Source of the DNA: an uncultured Flavobacteriaceae bacterium
GTDB lineage: Bacteria; Bacteroidota; Bacteroidia; Flavobacteriales; Flavobacteriaceae
Reading direction: 5' to 3'
Assembly (NCBI GenBank): GCA_913043275.1
Contig: CAJWLL010000020.1
Coordinates: 1-37,041 of the forward strand
Length of the DNA stretch: 37,041 nt
This document shows positions 1 to 9,121 of the stretch, one piece after another; within the stretch, counting starts at the first letter, position 1, and each line of letters starts with the position of its first letter. The notes under the pieces were generated by a model, which was not told the DNA's origin, made no database searches, and saw only the letters and a list, made by a program, of their open reading frames with translations. A program made the position numbers and the translations under genes.

Positions 1-1056
<1,056 letters not shown>

Positions 1057-1140
1057 TTAATAGTTTTGAGTGAATAGATACTAAAATTTTAGGATGTAAA
1101 TATAGAGCAAAAAGTGAAAATGACCAGACTAATATTTACA

Positions 1141-1173
1141 AAAAAAAGGCATTCAATTTGAATGCCTTTTTTT
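1141..1173 (-). terminator. Rho-independent terminator, likely bidirectional, after the TonB receptor gene
   Basis: A near-perfect inverted repeat: stem GGCATTC/GAATGCC around a five-base loop (1148-1166), flanked by A7 on the left and T7 on the right. It therefore has a U-tract on either strand. It starts 25 bases beyond the stop of the minus-strand TonB receptor gene and lies before atpD on the same strand, so it should end receptor transcription and isolate atpD. Confidence 0.85.
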
Positions 1174-1198
1174 GATTAGTTTATAATAATTTGAGTCA

Positions 1199-4177
1199 TT
1201 AAAAATTAATTGTTGTTTTAAATAAGACTCTTCTTCCTATTATGGGTAATCCAGGATATTGACGATACTTACGATCTAATAAATTTGTAGCTTGAATATC
1301 GAAATATACTCCGTCAATAATTGGAAATCCAAAATTCGCATCAAAAAGGTGTCTCTCAGGAGTAAATCCACCAAGTCCTGCACCAAAAACTGATGTAAAT
1401 GAGTTATCATGTTGATAAGCTAAACTTGCTCGAAACGAGTCATAATTTAGCCTAATACCAGCTCTATATTTATTAAGCGGAGTATTCAAATGACTAGGAA
1501 AGGGTAAATCATCATCGTCCTCTTGGCCAGGTATCCATTCATTTTGACTAATGTGTGAATAATTAAGCCAAAGTGAAATATTCTCATTATGATAATATTC
1601 AGCTGACATATCAGTTCCCCAATGACTTCTTGTTACTTCGGGATACTGTCTATATCCTGCAGGGATATGAGTCACACTGTCATTGGGAGCCCTATCGGAG
1701 GAAATTGTTCCAAAAACCTGTGGATTAACCGCTCCCTGTAAAAAAGCAGCAGCCTGGCCAAACCCTCCAGCGATTTGAGAACTTAATAATTGTAAAAGTC
1801 CTAATTCGGCAAAGCTTTGTGGAGGTAAAGCTCCGTCAGGCGCTAAAAGAACTGCCAAAGGGGATGATGGTAATCCAAGAGCGATAGAGGTTGCAGCTGG
1901 AAGTCCGGTAGGAGGTAGCATATTTGCTGCATATGCACCAGCTACAAAAGCTTTAGCGGTGGCTTGAATTGTTGGATCAGAAATTAAATCTTGTCCAACT
2001 AAACCTGGCCATGTACTTGCAAGGTCTCCTCCCATAAGCATATATGTAGGACCAACGGAGGTAAATTCAGTGAATCCTTTTCTAGCAGTTGAATAAAAAT
2101 CAATCCCCACTGATAATTTTTTTCCAATTCTTCCTTTATAACCGATTTCTATGTTATCAATAGTACCTATTTGGGCAGTTCCTACATCAGTAAGCTCTGT
2201 AACCATTTCCGATGGGTTAAATACATTATAACCAATAATTTGTCCAGTGGCACCAGATGGTCCTGCATAAGAGTTAAAAAAGTTTTGGATAGGGGGTAAT
2301 AATGGAGCTAATGTAGCATTATCACCTAACTGAGAATATACACCAGGTAATGTTAAGCCTTGTGCAATATTGTACAAATGACTGTACTTAAGCTCGGTTT
2401 CATTTCTTGGAATAGTATATCCACCCATTCCAGTAACTTCAATTTGGGCATTCTGATCGTAAATATGAGGCTCAATTTGTCCAGATAACCAAACGTCTAG
2501 GACACCAGGACTAAGTGTCCTTACTGGGAAATCTATATATGTCTCAAGGGATGATGGTCCATAGGTTCCCCGACTGTAAGAGGCCCTTATAGAACTTGAC
2601 TCATTAAGTTTATATACAAGTGCAAGTTTCGGAGCAAATGCTCCATCATCAATAAAGTTTAATTTGTCATATCTGGCTGCATAAGTTAAGCTAAGGTTAC
2701 TAGATAATTTTGATGTTCCTTGAGCATATACCCCAGATATGTTGTATGGGTCATTATTCTCATTACGTCCATAAAGAGTATACTGAGAGTCAGATGCTGT
2801 GTCCTGATAATCAAGCCCTATATTAAATTTTGAATTTAAAAAAGATGGAGCATCAAAGTCATATTGAGCATTAAAAATCATAAACTTTCTATCCCCAACT
2901 ACCCTGTTACCAGTCTCATATAAAAAAGTAGGAGAATTTTCGTCTCCACCATCATTGGCATTGTATGAGGCTTGTACAAATAAATTCCCTGATGTTAATC
3001 TACCGTGTACCCAATAGTCAAGCCCTTGATTATATGAATATCCTTGATCTTGAATAAAAATACCTCCCGCATCTGAAAACCCTCCAGAAATGGTAGCAGT
3101 GGTCTTTTCACTTGGTCTGAATTCCAGATGAGCATTCATTGCTAAATTTTCATATTCACTTGCTAGAGGATTACCATCTCCATCAGTATCCAGATCACTC
3201 ATACTGAGCAGTCTTGTCCCTGTCTGAGTGGCATCAACAACATTATTCTTAATATTTGGCATTACAATGGATTTATAGAAAGAATTAATTCTAGTTGCAT
3301 CTTCAACAGGATCAAGTCCAAAATCATTTCCTTGATTGTATTTAACATTTAATTTGTAACCAAATTTTTTGGATTCACTCGCAAAAGCATGTCTGACTGC
3401 CCCCCCCCTTGAACTTAAATTACCTGTATACAGCTCAGCAGAGGTCCCAGGATGGTCAATTGCCTTCTTAGTAATGAAATGAACTACTCCGCCTTCAACC
3501 CCAGGTCCATATAGGGCTGAGTTTGTTCCCCTTATTACCTCAATTCTCTCAAGGTCAAGATTTGAAATACCATATTGATAACTAAAATTAGATCGAGCCG
3601 CTGGTGTAGAAATAATTCTGTAATCAAGAAGAGGAAGAACAGCTGTACCAAAAAGGCCATTTCCAGCTCTCATTTCAATATTCATGGAGTTCGCTGTTTG
3701 TTGCTGGACAGTTACACCCGGGACATTCATTAAATGCCTCATAGGGTCAATAGCCTCCGCTGAATTTTGAATTTTTCTCGAACTTATTACAGACACCGAA
3801 GCGGGTGCGTCAACAATTTTCTCTGGTCTTCTAGACGCAGAAATGATAATCTCATCTAAAAAATCGCTCCCCATTTTTAATTTTATAGATAATTCTTGAT
3901 CTAATGAAGTTATATTAACAACTTGGCTTGTATAACCCAAAGAGCTAATTTCTATCTCTATTGGCAAATCTTCTGATGTGATAATCGAAAAATTTCCGTC
4001 AAAGTCTGTTGCAGATCCGTTTGAAGATCCTAAAATGAAAACACTTGCCCCGGGGATGGGTGTTCCATCTTCATTATCTACAATATTTCCATTGATCGTT
4101 GTCTGAGCATAAATAATATTCAACAAGAGCAAAGCACTCATTAAAATTATTCTATTAAATAATGTTTTTGTTTTCAT
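1199..4177 (-). CDS. TonB-dependent outer-membrane receptor with carboxypeptidase-regulatory-like N-domain
   Basis: A 992-residue outer-membrane active transporter. Residues 1-25 form a signal peptide ending YAQ. Residues ~26-100 are a CarboxypepD_reg-like beta-sandwich (GxxxDxxxGTPIPGASV type). Residues ~107-235 are the plug, with the RIEVIRGTNSALYGPGVEGG segment. The rest is the 22-strand barrel, ending in Phe (FKTTINF). I chose the ATG at 4175-4177 because translation from 4237 would put 20 extra hydrophobic residues before a normal signal peptide. Two oddities: a run of nine G residues in the coding strand at codons 257-260, and an unusually hydrophobic Ala/Leu/Pro-rich loop at residues ~710-825. 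A DLDTDGDGNP motif at ~328-337 resembles a calcium-binding loop. There is no SusD partner, so it is not a classical glycan SusC. The acyl-CoA synthetase gene lies 85 bases upstream on the same strand. The substrate is unknown; a hydrophobic ligand is only an inference. Confidence 0.93.
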   Translation of the reverse strand: MKTKTLFNRIILMSALLLLNIIYAQTTINGNIVDNEDGTPIPGASVFILGSSNGSATDFDGNFSIITSEDLPIEIEISSLGYTSQVVNITSLDQELSIKLKMGSDFLDEIIISASRRPEKIVDAPASVSVISSRKIQNSAEAIDPMRHLMNVPGVTVQQQTANSMNIEMRAGNGLFGTAVLPLLDYRIISTPAARSNFSYQYGISNLDLERIEVIRGTNSALYGPGVEGGVVHFITKKAIDHPGTSAELYTGNLSSRGGAVRHAFASESKKFGYKLNVKYNQGNDFGLDPVEDATRINSFYKSIVMPNIKNNVVDATQTGTRLLSMSDLDTDGDGNPLASEYENLAMNAHLEFRPSEKTTATISGGFSDAGGIFIQDQGYSYNQGLDYWVHGRLTSGNLFVQASYNANDGGDENSPTFLYETGNRVVGDRKFMIFNAQYDFDAPSFLNSKFNIGLDYQDTASDSQYTLYGRNENNDPYNISGVYAQGTSKLSSNLSLTYAARYDKLNFIDDGAFAPKLALVYKLNESSSIRASYSRGTYGPSSLETYIDFPVRTLSPGVLDVWLSGQIEPHIYDQNAQIEVTGMGGYTIPRNETELKYSHLYNIAQGLTLPGVYSQLGDNATLAPLLPPIQNFFNSYAGPSGATGQIIGYNVFNPSEMVTELTDVGTAQIGTIDNIEIGYKGRIGKKLSVGIDFYSTARKGFTEFTSVGPTYMLMGGDLASTWPGLVGQDLISDPTIQATAKAFVAGAYAANMLPPTGLPAATSIALGLPSSPLAVLLAPDGALPPQSFAELGLLQLLSSQIAGGFGQAAAFLQGAVNPQVFGTISSDRAPNDSVTHIPAGYRQYPEVTRSHWGTDMSAEYYHNENISLWLNYSHISQNEWIPGQEDDDDLPFPSHLNTPLNKYRAGIRLNYDSFRASLAYQHDNSFTSVFGAGLGGFTPERHLFDANFGFPIIDGVYFDIQATNLLDRKYRQYPGLPIIGRRVLFKTTINF
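3400..3408 (-). repeat. Homopolymeric G9 tract (C9 on plus strand) inside the TonB receptor gene
   Basis: Nine consecutive C on the plus strand, read as AGG-GGG-GGG-GCA (Arg257-Gly-Gly-Ala260) in the receptor gene. Tracts of this length in an otherwise AT-rich genome are prone to slipped-strand mispairing. Loss or gain of one base here would truncate the receptor in the early barrel. Confidence 0.9.
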
Positions 4178-4262
4178 TAAGTTTTTTTTTTGATTTAATT
4201 TAGTCAATAGCAGTATTAAAGGCACAAATAACCCCAATTATTAATTTTAATTTATAAATATA

Positions 4263-5939
4263 CTACTTTTCGAATAAAACGGTTTCAAATTGCTCATGCC
4301 AAGTCTTATAGCTAACTGAGTACATTTTTTCTACATTACCCCTTTTAATTTTTAAAGTGGGTCCTAAAATCTTGTTTTGCTCAGTCCATTGCTCTCTTAC
4401 TAGTACTATTGTAGAAATTTTTTTATAACCTTGCAATTCTGCATTAATTTCTGCCAATTTTTCTTCTAATAGACCAATAAGCTCATCTTTTGGGAGGGCT
4501 TTGCCTATTTCTGACAATTGAGCTAAGGCAATGGGTTGGGGTAATCCCAAACCTGTAATACATACTTCTTCCAATTCCTTGATGTCTCCAAAATAATTTT
4601 CCAAGGTTAGCGGTTCAATAAATTCTCCTTTAGAGGTTTTAAAACTGTCGGCAACCCTACCGGTAATGAAAAGATAGTTATCATTATCCAAATAGCCTTT
4701 ATCTCCTGTGTGAAGCCAGCCATCAACAAGAGTGGCTTTTGTCATTTTTTCATTTTTATAATATCCATCCATGACAAAAGGACCTCTCATGAGAACCTCC
4801 TCGGTTTTTTGATCTATTTTAACCTCTACTCCACACTGAGGTTTTCCCACAGAATCTAATTTTTCGAAGTCTCTACCATCTACTTGGGTACAAATGGCGC
4901 AATTTTCAGTCATACCATAGCCATTGGTAATATAAATACCAAGTTTTCTAAACCATTCGATCTGAGAAACTGGTATAGGTGCAGAGCCAGAAATAGTAGA
5001 TCTGGCACGTGTCAATCCTAGATTCTTTTTTAGCTTTCTTTTAATTAAACTAGAAATTACAGGTATTTTAATTAATATATCTAATTTTTTTTGTGGCACT
5101 TTTGACAGAATCCCTAACTGGAATTTTGTCCATATTCGGGGGGCTGCAAAAAACACATGCGGCTGTATATCCTTTAAATTTTTTGCAAAGCTATCTATCG
5201 ATTCAACAAAAGAGAGTGATCCTCCAAAACGCATACATACATGTTCTACTACTACCCGTTCAGCAATATGATTTAGGGGGAGATAGGAAATAAAATCATT
5301 ATTTCCTGAAAAATCAACCTTTAGAGGATTAACCTGCTCGGTAATGATTTTTGTCGAATCCAGAGCCAAATAAGACAATTCTACTCCTTTAGGATTGCCC
5401 GTGGTGCCAGAGGTAAATATAATGGTCCATAAATCAGATAGTTTAGGAACATGCAGTTCATGCAAAGGTTGGTGTCTTTTAATAAAATCAAACCACTCCT
5501 CTCCTCTATCAACAGCAGAGCAACCTTCATAATGGGGAAATTTTATCATGGGAAAGTCATTTGGAATATGACTTCCTATATCATTCCAAGTTTCAATTTT
5601 CCCTACAAACAGAAGGTCAACATCACCAAAGTCGATTAGAAATTCCAACTCTTCCCCCTTTAAAGATGGAAAAAAAGGCACAGAAACATAGCCAGCCATC
5701 ATAATGGCCATATCAGCAATAATCCATTCTCTACAATTTTTTGAAATCAGGCCAATATGTGCTTCATTCCTAAGGCCCAATGACTTTAATCCAGCAGCTA
5801 ACTTTCTGGCCATTTGTCCTGCATCTGCCCATGTATATTCCTCCCACTGATCTCCAAAAGGTTGTCTCAGAAAAGGACGATCATGGAACTTCTTTTCCCA
5901 CTCATAAAATTTAAAATCAAATAGTTCAGTCTTGCTCAT
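4263..5939 (-). CDS. Long-chain fatty acid--CoA ligase (AMP-forming)
   Basis: A member of the ANL adenylating superfamily that activates a carboxylic acid, most likely a long-chain fatty acid, through an acyl-AMP to the CoA thioester. The 558 residues show the P-loop TSGTTGNPKG at 176-185, the A5-type motif NGYGMTE at 339-345, the ATP/ribose-binding aspartate region GWLHTGDKGYL at ~407-417, and a C-terminal domain with the catalytic-lysine segment PTLKIKR at ~526-532. The overall pattern matches the long-chain acyl-CoA synthetases of Bacteroidota and not acetyl-CoA synthetase. There is no signal peptide or obvious membrane segment, so it is cytoplasmic or membrane-associated. It lies upstream of the TonB receptor and diverges from a plsC-like gene, consistent with feeding acyl groups to lipid synthesis or beta-oxidation. 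Chain length cannot be read from the sequence. Confidence 0.9.
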   Translation of the reverse strand: MSKTELFDFKFYEWEKKFHDRPFLRQPFGDQWEEYTWADAGQMARKLAAGLKSLGLRNEAHIGLISKNCREWIIADMAIMMAGYVSVPFFPSLKGEELEFLIDFGDVDLLFVGKIETWNDIGSHIPNDFPMIKFPHYEGCSAVDRGEEWFDFIKRHQPLHELHVPKLSDLWTIIFTSGTTGNPKGVELSYLALDSTKIITEQVNPLKVDFSGNNDFISYLPLNHIAERVVVEHVCMRFGGSLSFVESIDSFAKNLKDIQPHVFFAAPRIWTKFQLGILSKVPQKKLDILIKIPVISSLIKRKLKKNLGLTRARSTISGSAPIPVSQIEWFRKLGIYITNGYGMTENCAICTQVDGRDFEKLDSVGKPQCGVEVKIDQKTEEVLMRGPFVMDGYYKNEKMTKATLVDGWLHTGDKGYLDNDNYLFITGRVADSFKTSKGEFIEPLTLENYFGDIKELEEVCITGLGLPQPIALAQLSEIGKALPKDELIGLLEEKLAEINAELQGYKKISTIVLVREQWTEQNKILGPTLKIKRGNVEKMYSVSYKTWHEQFETVLFEK

Positions 5940-6127
5940 TTTATAAGGTTTTTTATTTCTTTTTTTAACAATGGAACAGACAACTTATATACATTGTCAA
6001 ATTACCAGAGTTATTCAAGATAAATAAAAAAAAATAATCAGGCCATAATCTCTTCGGCGGTTTATAAAACTTTAAATTTATTTTCCTAAATTGTAGTTCC
6101 CTAACTCGATAACTCCCACTAAAATAA

Positions 6128-7168
6128 ATGAAGAAGCTGTTTTACTACTTCGTTAAGTATGCTATTAAATTTACCACTAATTGTTATTTCAGAAAAATTG
6201 ATATTTACGGTCTTGAGAATATTCCCAAAAATGGAGGGGTTTTATTTTCTCCCAATCATCAGGGAGCCTTTCTGGATCCCCTCATAGTAGGGTGCAATAT
6301 ACAGAGGCCCATAACATCTTTGACTCGAAGTGATGTTTTTGGTGGCCCACTGCAATGGTTTATGGATGCCTTAAAGATGCTTCCTGTTTACAGAATCCGA
6401 AATGGCTTTGCCAACCTAAAGAAAAATGAAGCTGTTTTTGATAAGTGTAAGAATCTACTTTCAAATAATCAGTGGATCATGATGTTTTCAGAGGCTGCTC
6501 ATCATGACGAATTTTTCCTACAGCATTTATCAAAAGGAAGCAGCCGATTGGCCTATGAAGCCCAGGAAAATTCAAAAAATTCAATTTACATTGTTCCGGT
6601 AGGTATTAATTACGGCAACAACAAAAATCCATATTGTGATCTGCATTTGGTTTTTGGGGAGGCAATTCTAATAAAGTCTTTCACCAAATTAACCAGTGAA
6701 AAAGTGGATAGAATCAATGAGATCAAGGATTTCTTAAAAGTAGGCATGAAAAAATGCATGTGGCTCCCAGAAGAAGATGAAAATTATGAAAATCGAAAAA
6801 GGTTGATTCATAGTGAAAATACCAAAAGGTCATTTCAAGACCTAAAAAGAGGAATTGAAGAACAGAGTCTACCCATAAAAAAAAAGGTAAAAAGACAAAA
6901 ATGGCAAAAACTGATGATCGGTTTATTTTCGCTACCCAATCTGCCTCCACTTATAATTATAAAAAAATTACTAGGACTATTTGAAGATGTAGTATTCTAT
7001 AGTTCTATCAAAATGAGTGCAGGATCAATCTTATTTCTTTTATGGTGGGTAACTGTTTTTTTATGCGGTGAAGTATTGTGGGAATGGAAAGTCGCATTTT
7101 GTATAACAATAAGTTTTATAGGACTTTTATATGTTAGACAAATACTATCAATAAAATATTATCAATAA
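6128..7168 (+). CDS. PlsC-like 1-acylglycerol-phosphate acyltransferase family protein
   Basis: Predicted membrane-bound glycerophospholipid acyltransferase of 346 residues. An acyltransferase core covers ~1-220. The catalytic His/Asp box reads NHQGAFLD (His44...Asp50), five residues between His and Asp instead of the textbook four. The usual FPEGTRS block is FSEAAHH (about residues 121-127). The C-terminus has two hydrophobic segments (~298-315 and ~320-340) that should anchor it in the inner membrane. Bacteroidota have a branch of this superfamily with similar altered motifs, so I read these as family features and not damage, but that is from memory. It diverges from the acyl-CoA synthetase gene across 188 bases, suggesting a shared lipid role. 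The acyl acceptor (lysophosphatidate or another lysolipid) is unproven. Confidence 0.8.
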   Translation: MKKLFYYFVKYAIKFTTNCYFRKIDIYGLENIPKNGGVLFSPNHQGAFLDPLIVGCNIQRPITSLTRSDVFGGPLQWFMDALKMLPVYRIRNGFANLKKNEAVFDKCKNLLSNNQWIMMFSEAAHHDEFFLQHLSKGSSRLAYEAQENSKNSIYIVPVGINYGNNKNPYCDLHLVFGEAILIKSFTKLTSEKVDRINEIKDFLKVGMKKCMWLPEEDENYENRKRLIHSENTKRSFQDLKRGIEEQSLPIKKKVKRQKWQKLMIGLFSLPNLPPLIIIKKLLGLFEDVVFYSSIKMSAGSILFLLWWVTVFLCGEVLWEWKVAFCITISFIGLLYVRQILSIKYYQ

Positions 7169-7192
7169 AAAAATTATTTTTTTTATATAAAT

Positions 7193-7231
7193 AGTAAAAA
7201 TCTATTATTTATAAAATAATAATGATTTACT
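7193..7231. terminator. AT-rich imperfect hairpin between convergent genes, possible bidirectional terminator
   Basis: In the 114-base gap between the acyltransferase gene and the DUF4270 gene. The core stem TATTATTT/AAATAATA (7203-7221, loop ATA) extends through small bulges with AATC/GATT and AGTA/TACT. The stem is nearly all A-T and no long T-run follows it, so termination strength is doubtful. Confidence 0.3.
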
Positions 7232-7282
7232 ATTAGTGTCTGGTGTTAGGAAGTATAGATTGATTTGATAAGATTCTTTAGA

Positions 7283-9118
7283 CTAGTACTCCGTGTAAAA
7301 AATCTCAAACTTCAAGCCACCCTCAGGGCTGTCTTCACTTTCAGAACCATGTAGAATGACACCCCTTGGATTTAGAATTGCTGTAGTCGGATAATTTATG
7401 AAATCTTGGCCAACTGTTTCTGCCCTTCTATTATTTATGATGTTTATGCCATTGGAGGGGACCAGTCCCAGTGTAACGTTTGTGGAGTCTTTTTTTATAA
7501 GACGATTGACGTGATCTGTAATTCTAAATTTATAACGATAAGGCATGTCTAAAGCATCAAGTTCTAAGATTCCTCCGTAGATGGATTTGTTTCTGTTCTT
7601 TTCTGTATTATTTATGGTATTGTCAATACTAAAGTCGGTAATAGGAGCTCCATACTCGTATTTGTACAAATAAAGTCTATCTGGAAATAGAGATTTTTTA
7701 AGTGGATTGTATTTGTCTTGATCAATATAAAGGACCAAATTCGCCTCATTTATCACCCATTGATTGCTCCTTATTTTATCCAATACTTGATCTCCTTGAC
7801 CTTCTTCTTCAAATAATCTCAAAGTGGAAAACAATCCATTTCCACTGAGGTAAATATTCTGGGATGGTTTATTACTTTGACTGGCAAGAATCTCCTGATC
7901 AACCTGGGCATTTATATTATTATTTTTAATGGTATTGAAATTCAACCCAAAACTCAACAGAAAATTTTTTGACTTCTTTTCTGTAGTATCGTCAGAAGTG
8001 TCATTAGCAGTGCCGTTATTGTCCAATACTTGGTCATAGTCATATTCAATTCTGATTATGGCATTACTTATGTCTAATAGCATATACAAATCATCATCAA
8101 AATTTTCAGCTTTAATAATAAGTCCTCTCAAGTGTTTAGAAAAATTATCATCATTCGAAAGAAAAGTTTCACCCTCTAGATCAAGTATTTTTTTCTGAAA
8201 AAAAGTTTTGTCCAAGGGAACTCTGATTCTTGGTGTTAAACGGGTCCCTATCGTTTCACGTTCGTCTACATCTTCAGTCTCAGGGTCGTCTTCTTTATTA
8301 TTGAATCGCAGCTCCTCAAAATTGAGTTGATAAGGCCCATCGTGCAGAGTTTCTCCAAAAAATCCATTTTCAAAATAATCGGTATTAGAAAAAAATCTTG
8401 AATTTTTTTCAAAGTCAGTGGCGGGATCATACTGAGATAAAAAATACTTAAGCTCATAAACTTTTAGGTCAAAATGGGCATTAGGGTTTCCATAGATTGA
8501 ATCGATTTCATAAACTCTATTTTCGTGCTCGTAGGTCTTGTTGTCTTGATCAACGTCATCCAAAATACCATCTCCATCACTGTCATCACTCAAAGGGTTG
8601 AGATTGTTGTTGGTTTCATTGTAATCACTAATTCCATCACCATCTGTATCGCTATCTCTATCTTCAGGGTCAAGGTCTAAGGCATCAATAACGCCATCGC
8701 CATCCTTATCATCAGTGTTGTTGAAAAATGGTATCTCGAGATACACCTGAGTTACAGTTTCTTTCTCATCAATTACAGGAACAAGGTTTTCGTCTACATT
8801 ATCTTCTCTGTTTTGGGTATAATTCCCAAATACGGGGTTTTGGGAAAGCGCAAACTTGGCAGTGATATTAGCTTCGGTAGTGCCCAGGCCAGGTAGGTAA
8901 ATTTTACCTAGTTGCAATAAGGGCAGACCGTCAGTTTGAAAATAATTGACCTTACCCTGGAATGAGTATACCGGAGCGACAAATGATTTTGACTTAAGGG
9001 CCGAAGAAAGTAAAAGTTCAGAACCAGAAGAGTGATATTCCTTATCGCAAGAAAGAATTATATTGGATATTACCAAAAGAATAGTCACACGATTGATGAA
9101 CATCCTCAAAAAATACAT
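7283..9118 (-). CDS. DUF4270 family lipoprotein with thrombospondin-type-3-like calcium repeats
   Basis: A 611-residue secreted lipoprotein of the DUF4270 family, which is widespread in Bacteroidota and has no assigned function. The N-terminus has a hydrophobic segment ending IILSC, with Cys24 as the probable lipidation site. An ATG at 9101-9103 (residue 6) is an equally possible start. Residues ~136-192 hold a cluster of acidic DxDGDGxxD repeats resembling thrombospondin type 3 or dockerin-like calcium loops, inserted in the family fold. The C-terminal region (~430-611) carries DUF4270-like features such as the paired INEANLVLYID and PDRLYLYKYE segments. Only three bases separate it from the upstream GT5-like gene, so the two are co-transcribed and probably translationally coupled. 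The location (periplasmic face or cell surface) cannot be settled by eye. Confidence 0.82.
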   Translation of the reverse strand: MYFLRMFINRVTILLVISNIILSCDKEYHSSGSELLLSSALKSKSFVAPVYSFQGKVNYFQTDGLPLLQLGKIYLPGLGTTEANITAKFALSQNPVFGNYTQNREDNVDENLVPVIDEKETVTQVYLEIPFFNNTDDKDGDGVIDALDLDPEDRDSDTDGDGISDYNETNNNLNPLSDDSDGDGILDDVDQDNKTYEHENRVYEIDSIYGNPNAHFDLKVYELKYFLSQYDPATDFEKNSRFFSNTDYFENGFFGETLHDGPYQLNFEELRFNNKEDDPETEDVDERETIGTRLTPRIRVPLDKTFFQKKILDLEGETFLSNDDNFSKHLRGLIIKAENFDDDLYMLLDISNAIIRIEYDYDQVLDNNGTANDTSDDTTEKKSKNFLLSFGLNFNTIKNNNINAQVDQEILASQSNKPSQNIYLSGNGLFSTLRLFEEEGQGDQVLDKIRSNQWVINEANLVLYIDQDKYNPLKKSLFPDRLYLYKYEYGAPITDFSIDNTINNTEKNRNKSIYGGILELDALDMPYRYKFRITDHVNRLIKKDSTNVTLGLVPSNGINIINNRRAETVGQDFINYPTTAILNPRGVILHGSESEDSPEGGLKFEIFYTEY

Positions 9119-9121
9119 CCC

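Noticed and set aside
1199-4177. TonB receptor as a SusC of a polysaccharide utilisation locus
   Set aside because: No SusD, sulfatase or glycoside hydrolase gene is nearby; the neighbours are lipid-related.
4178-4237. Upstream 20-residue hydrophobic extension of the TonB receptor
   Set aside because: The ATG at 4177 alone gives a normal signal peptide; the extension would create two hydrophobic segments in a row.
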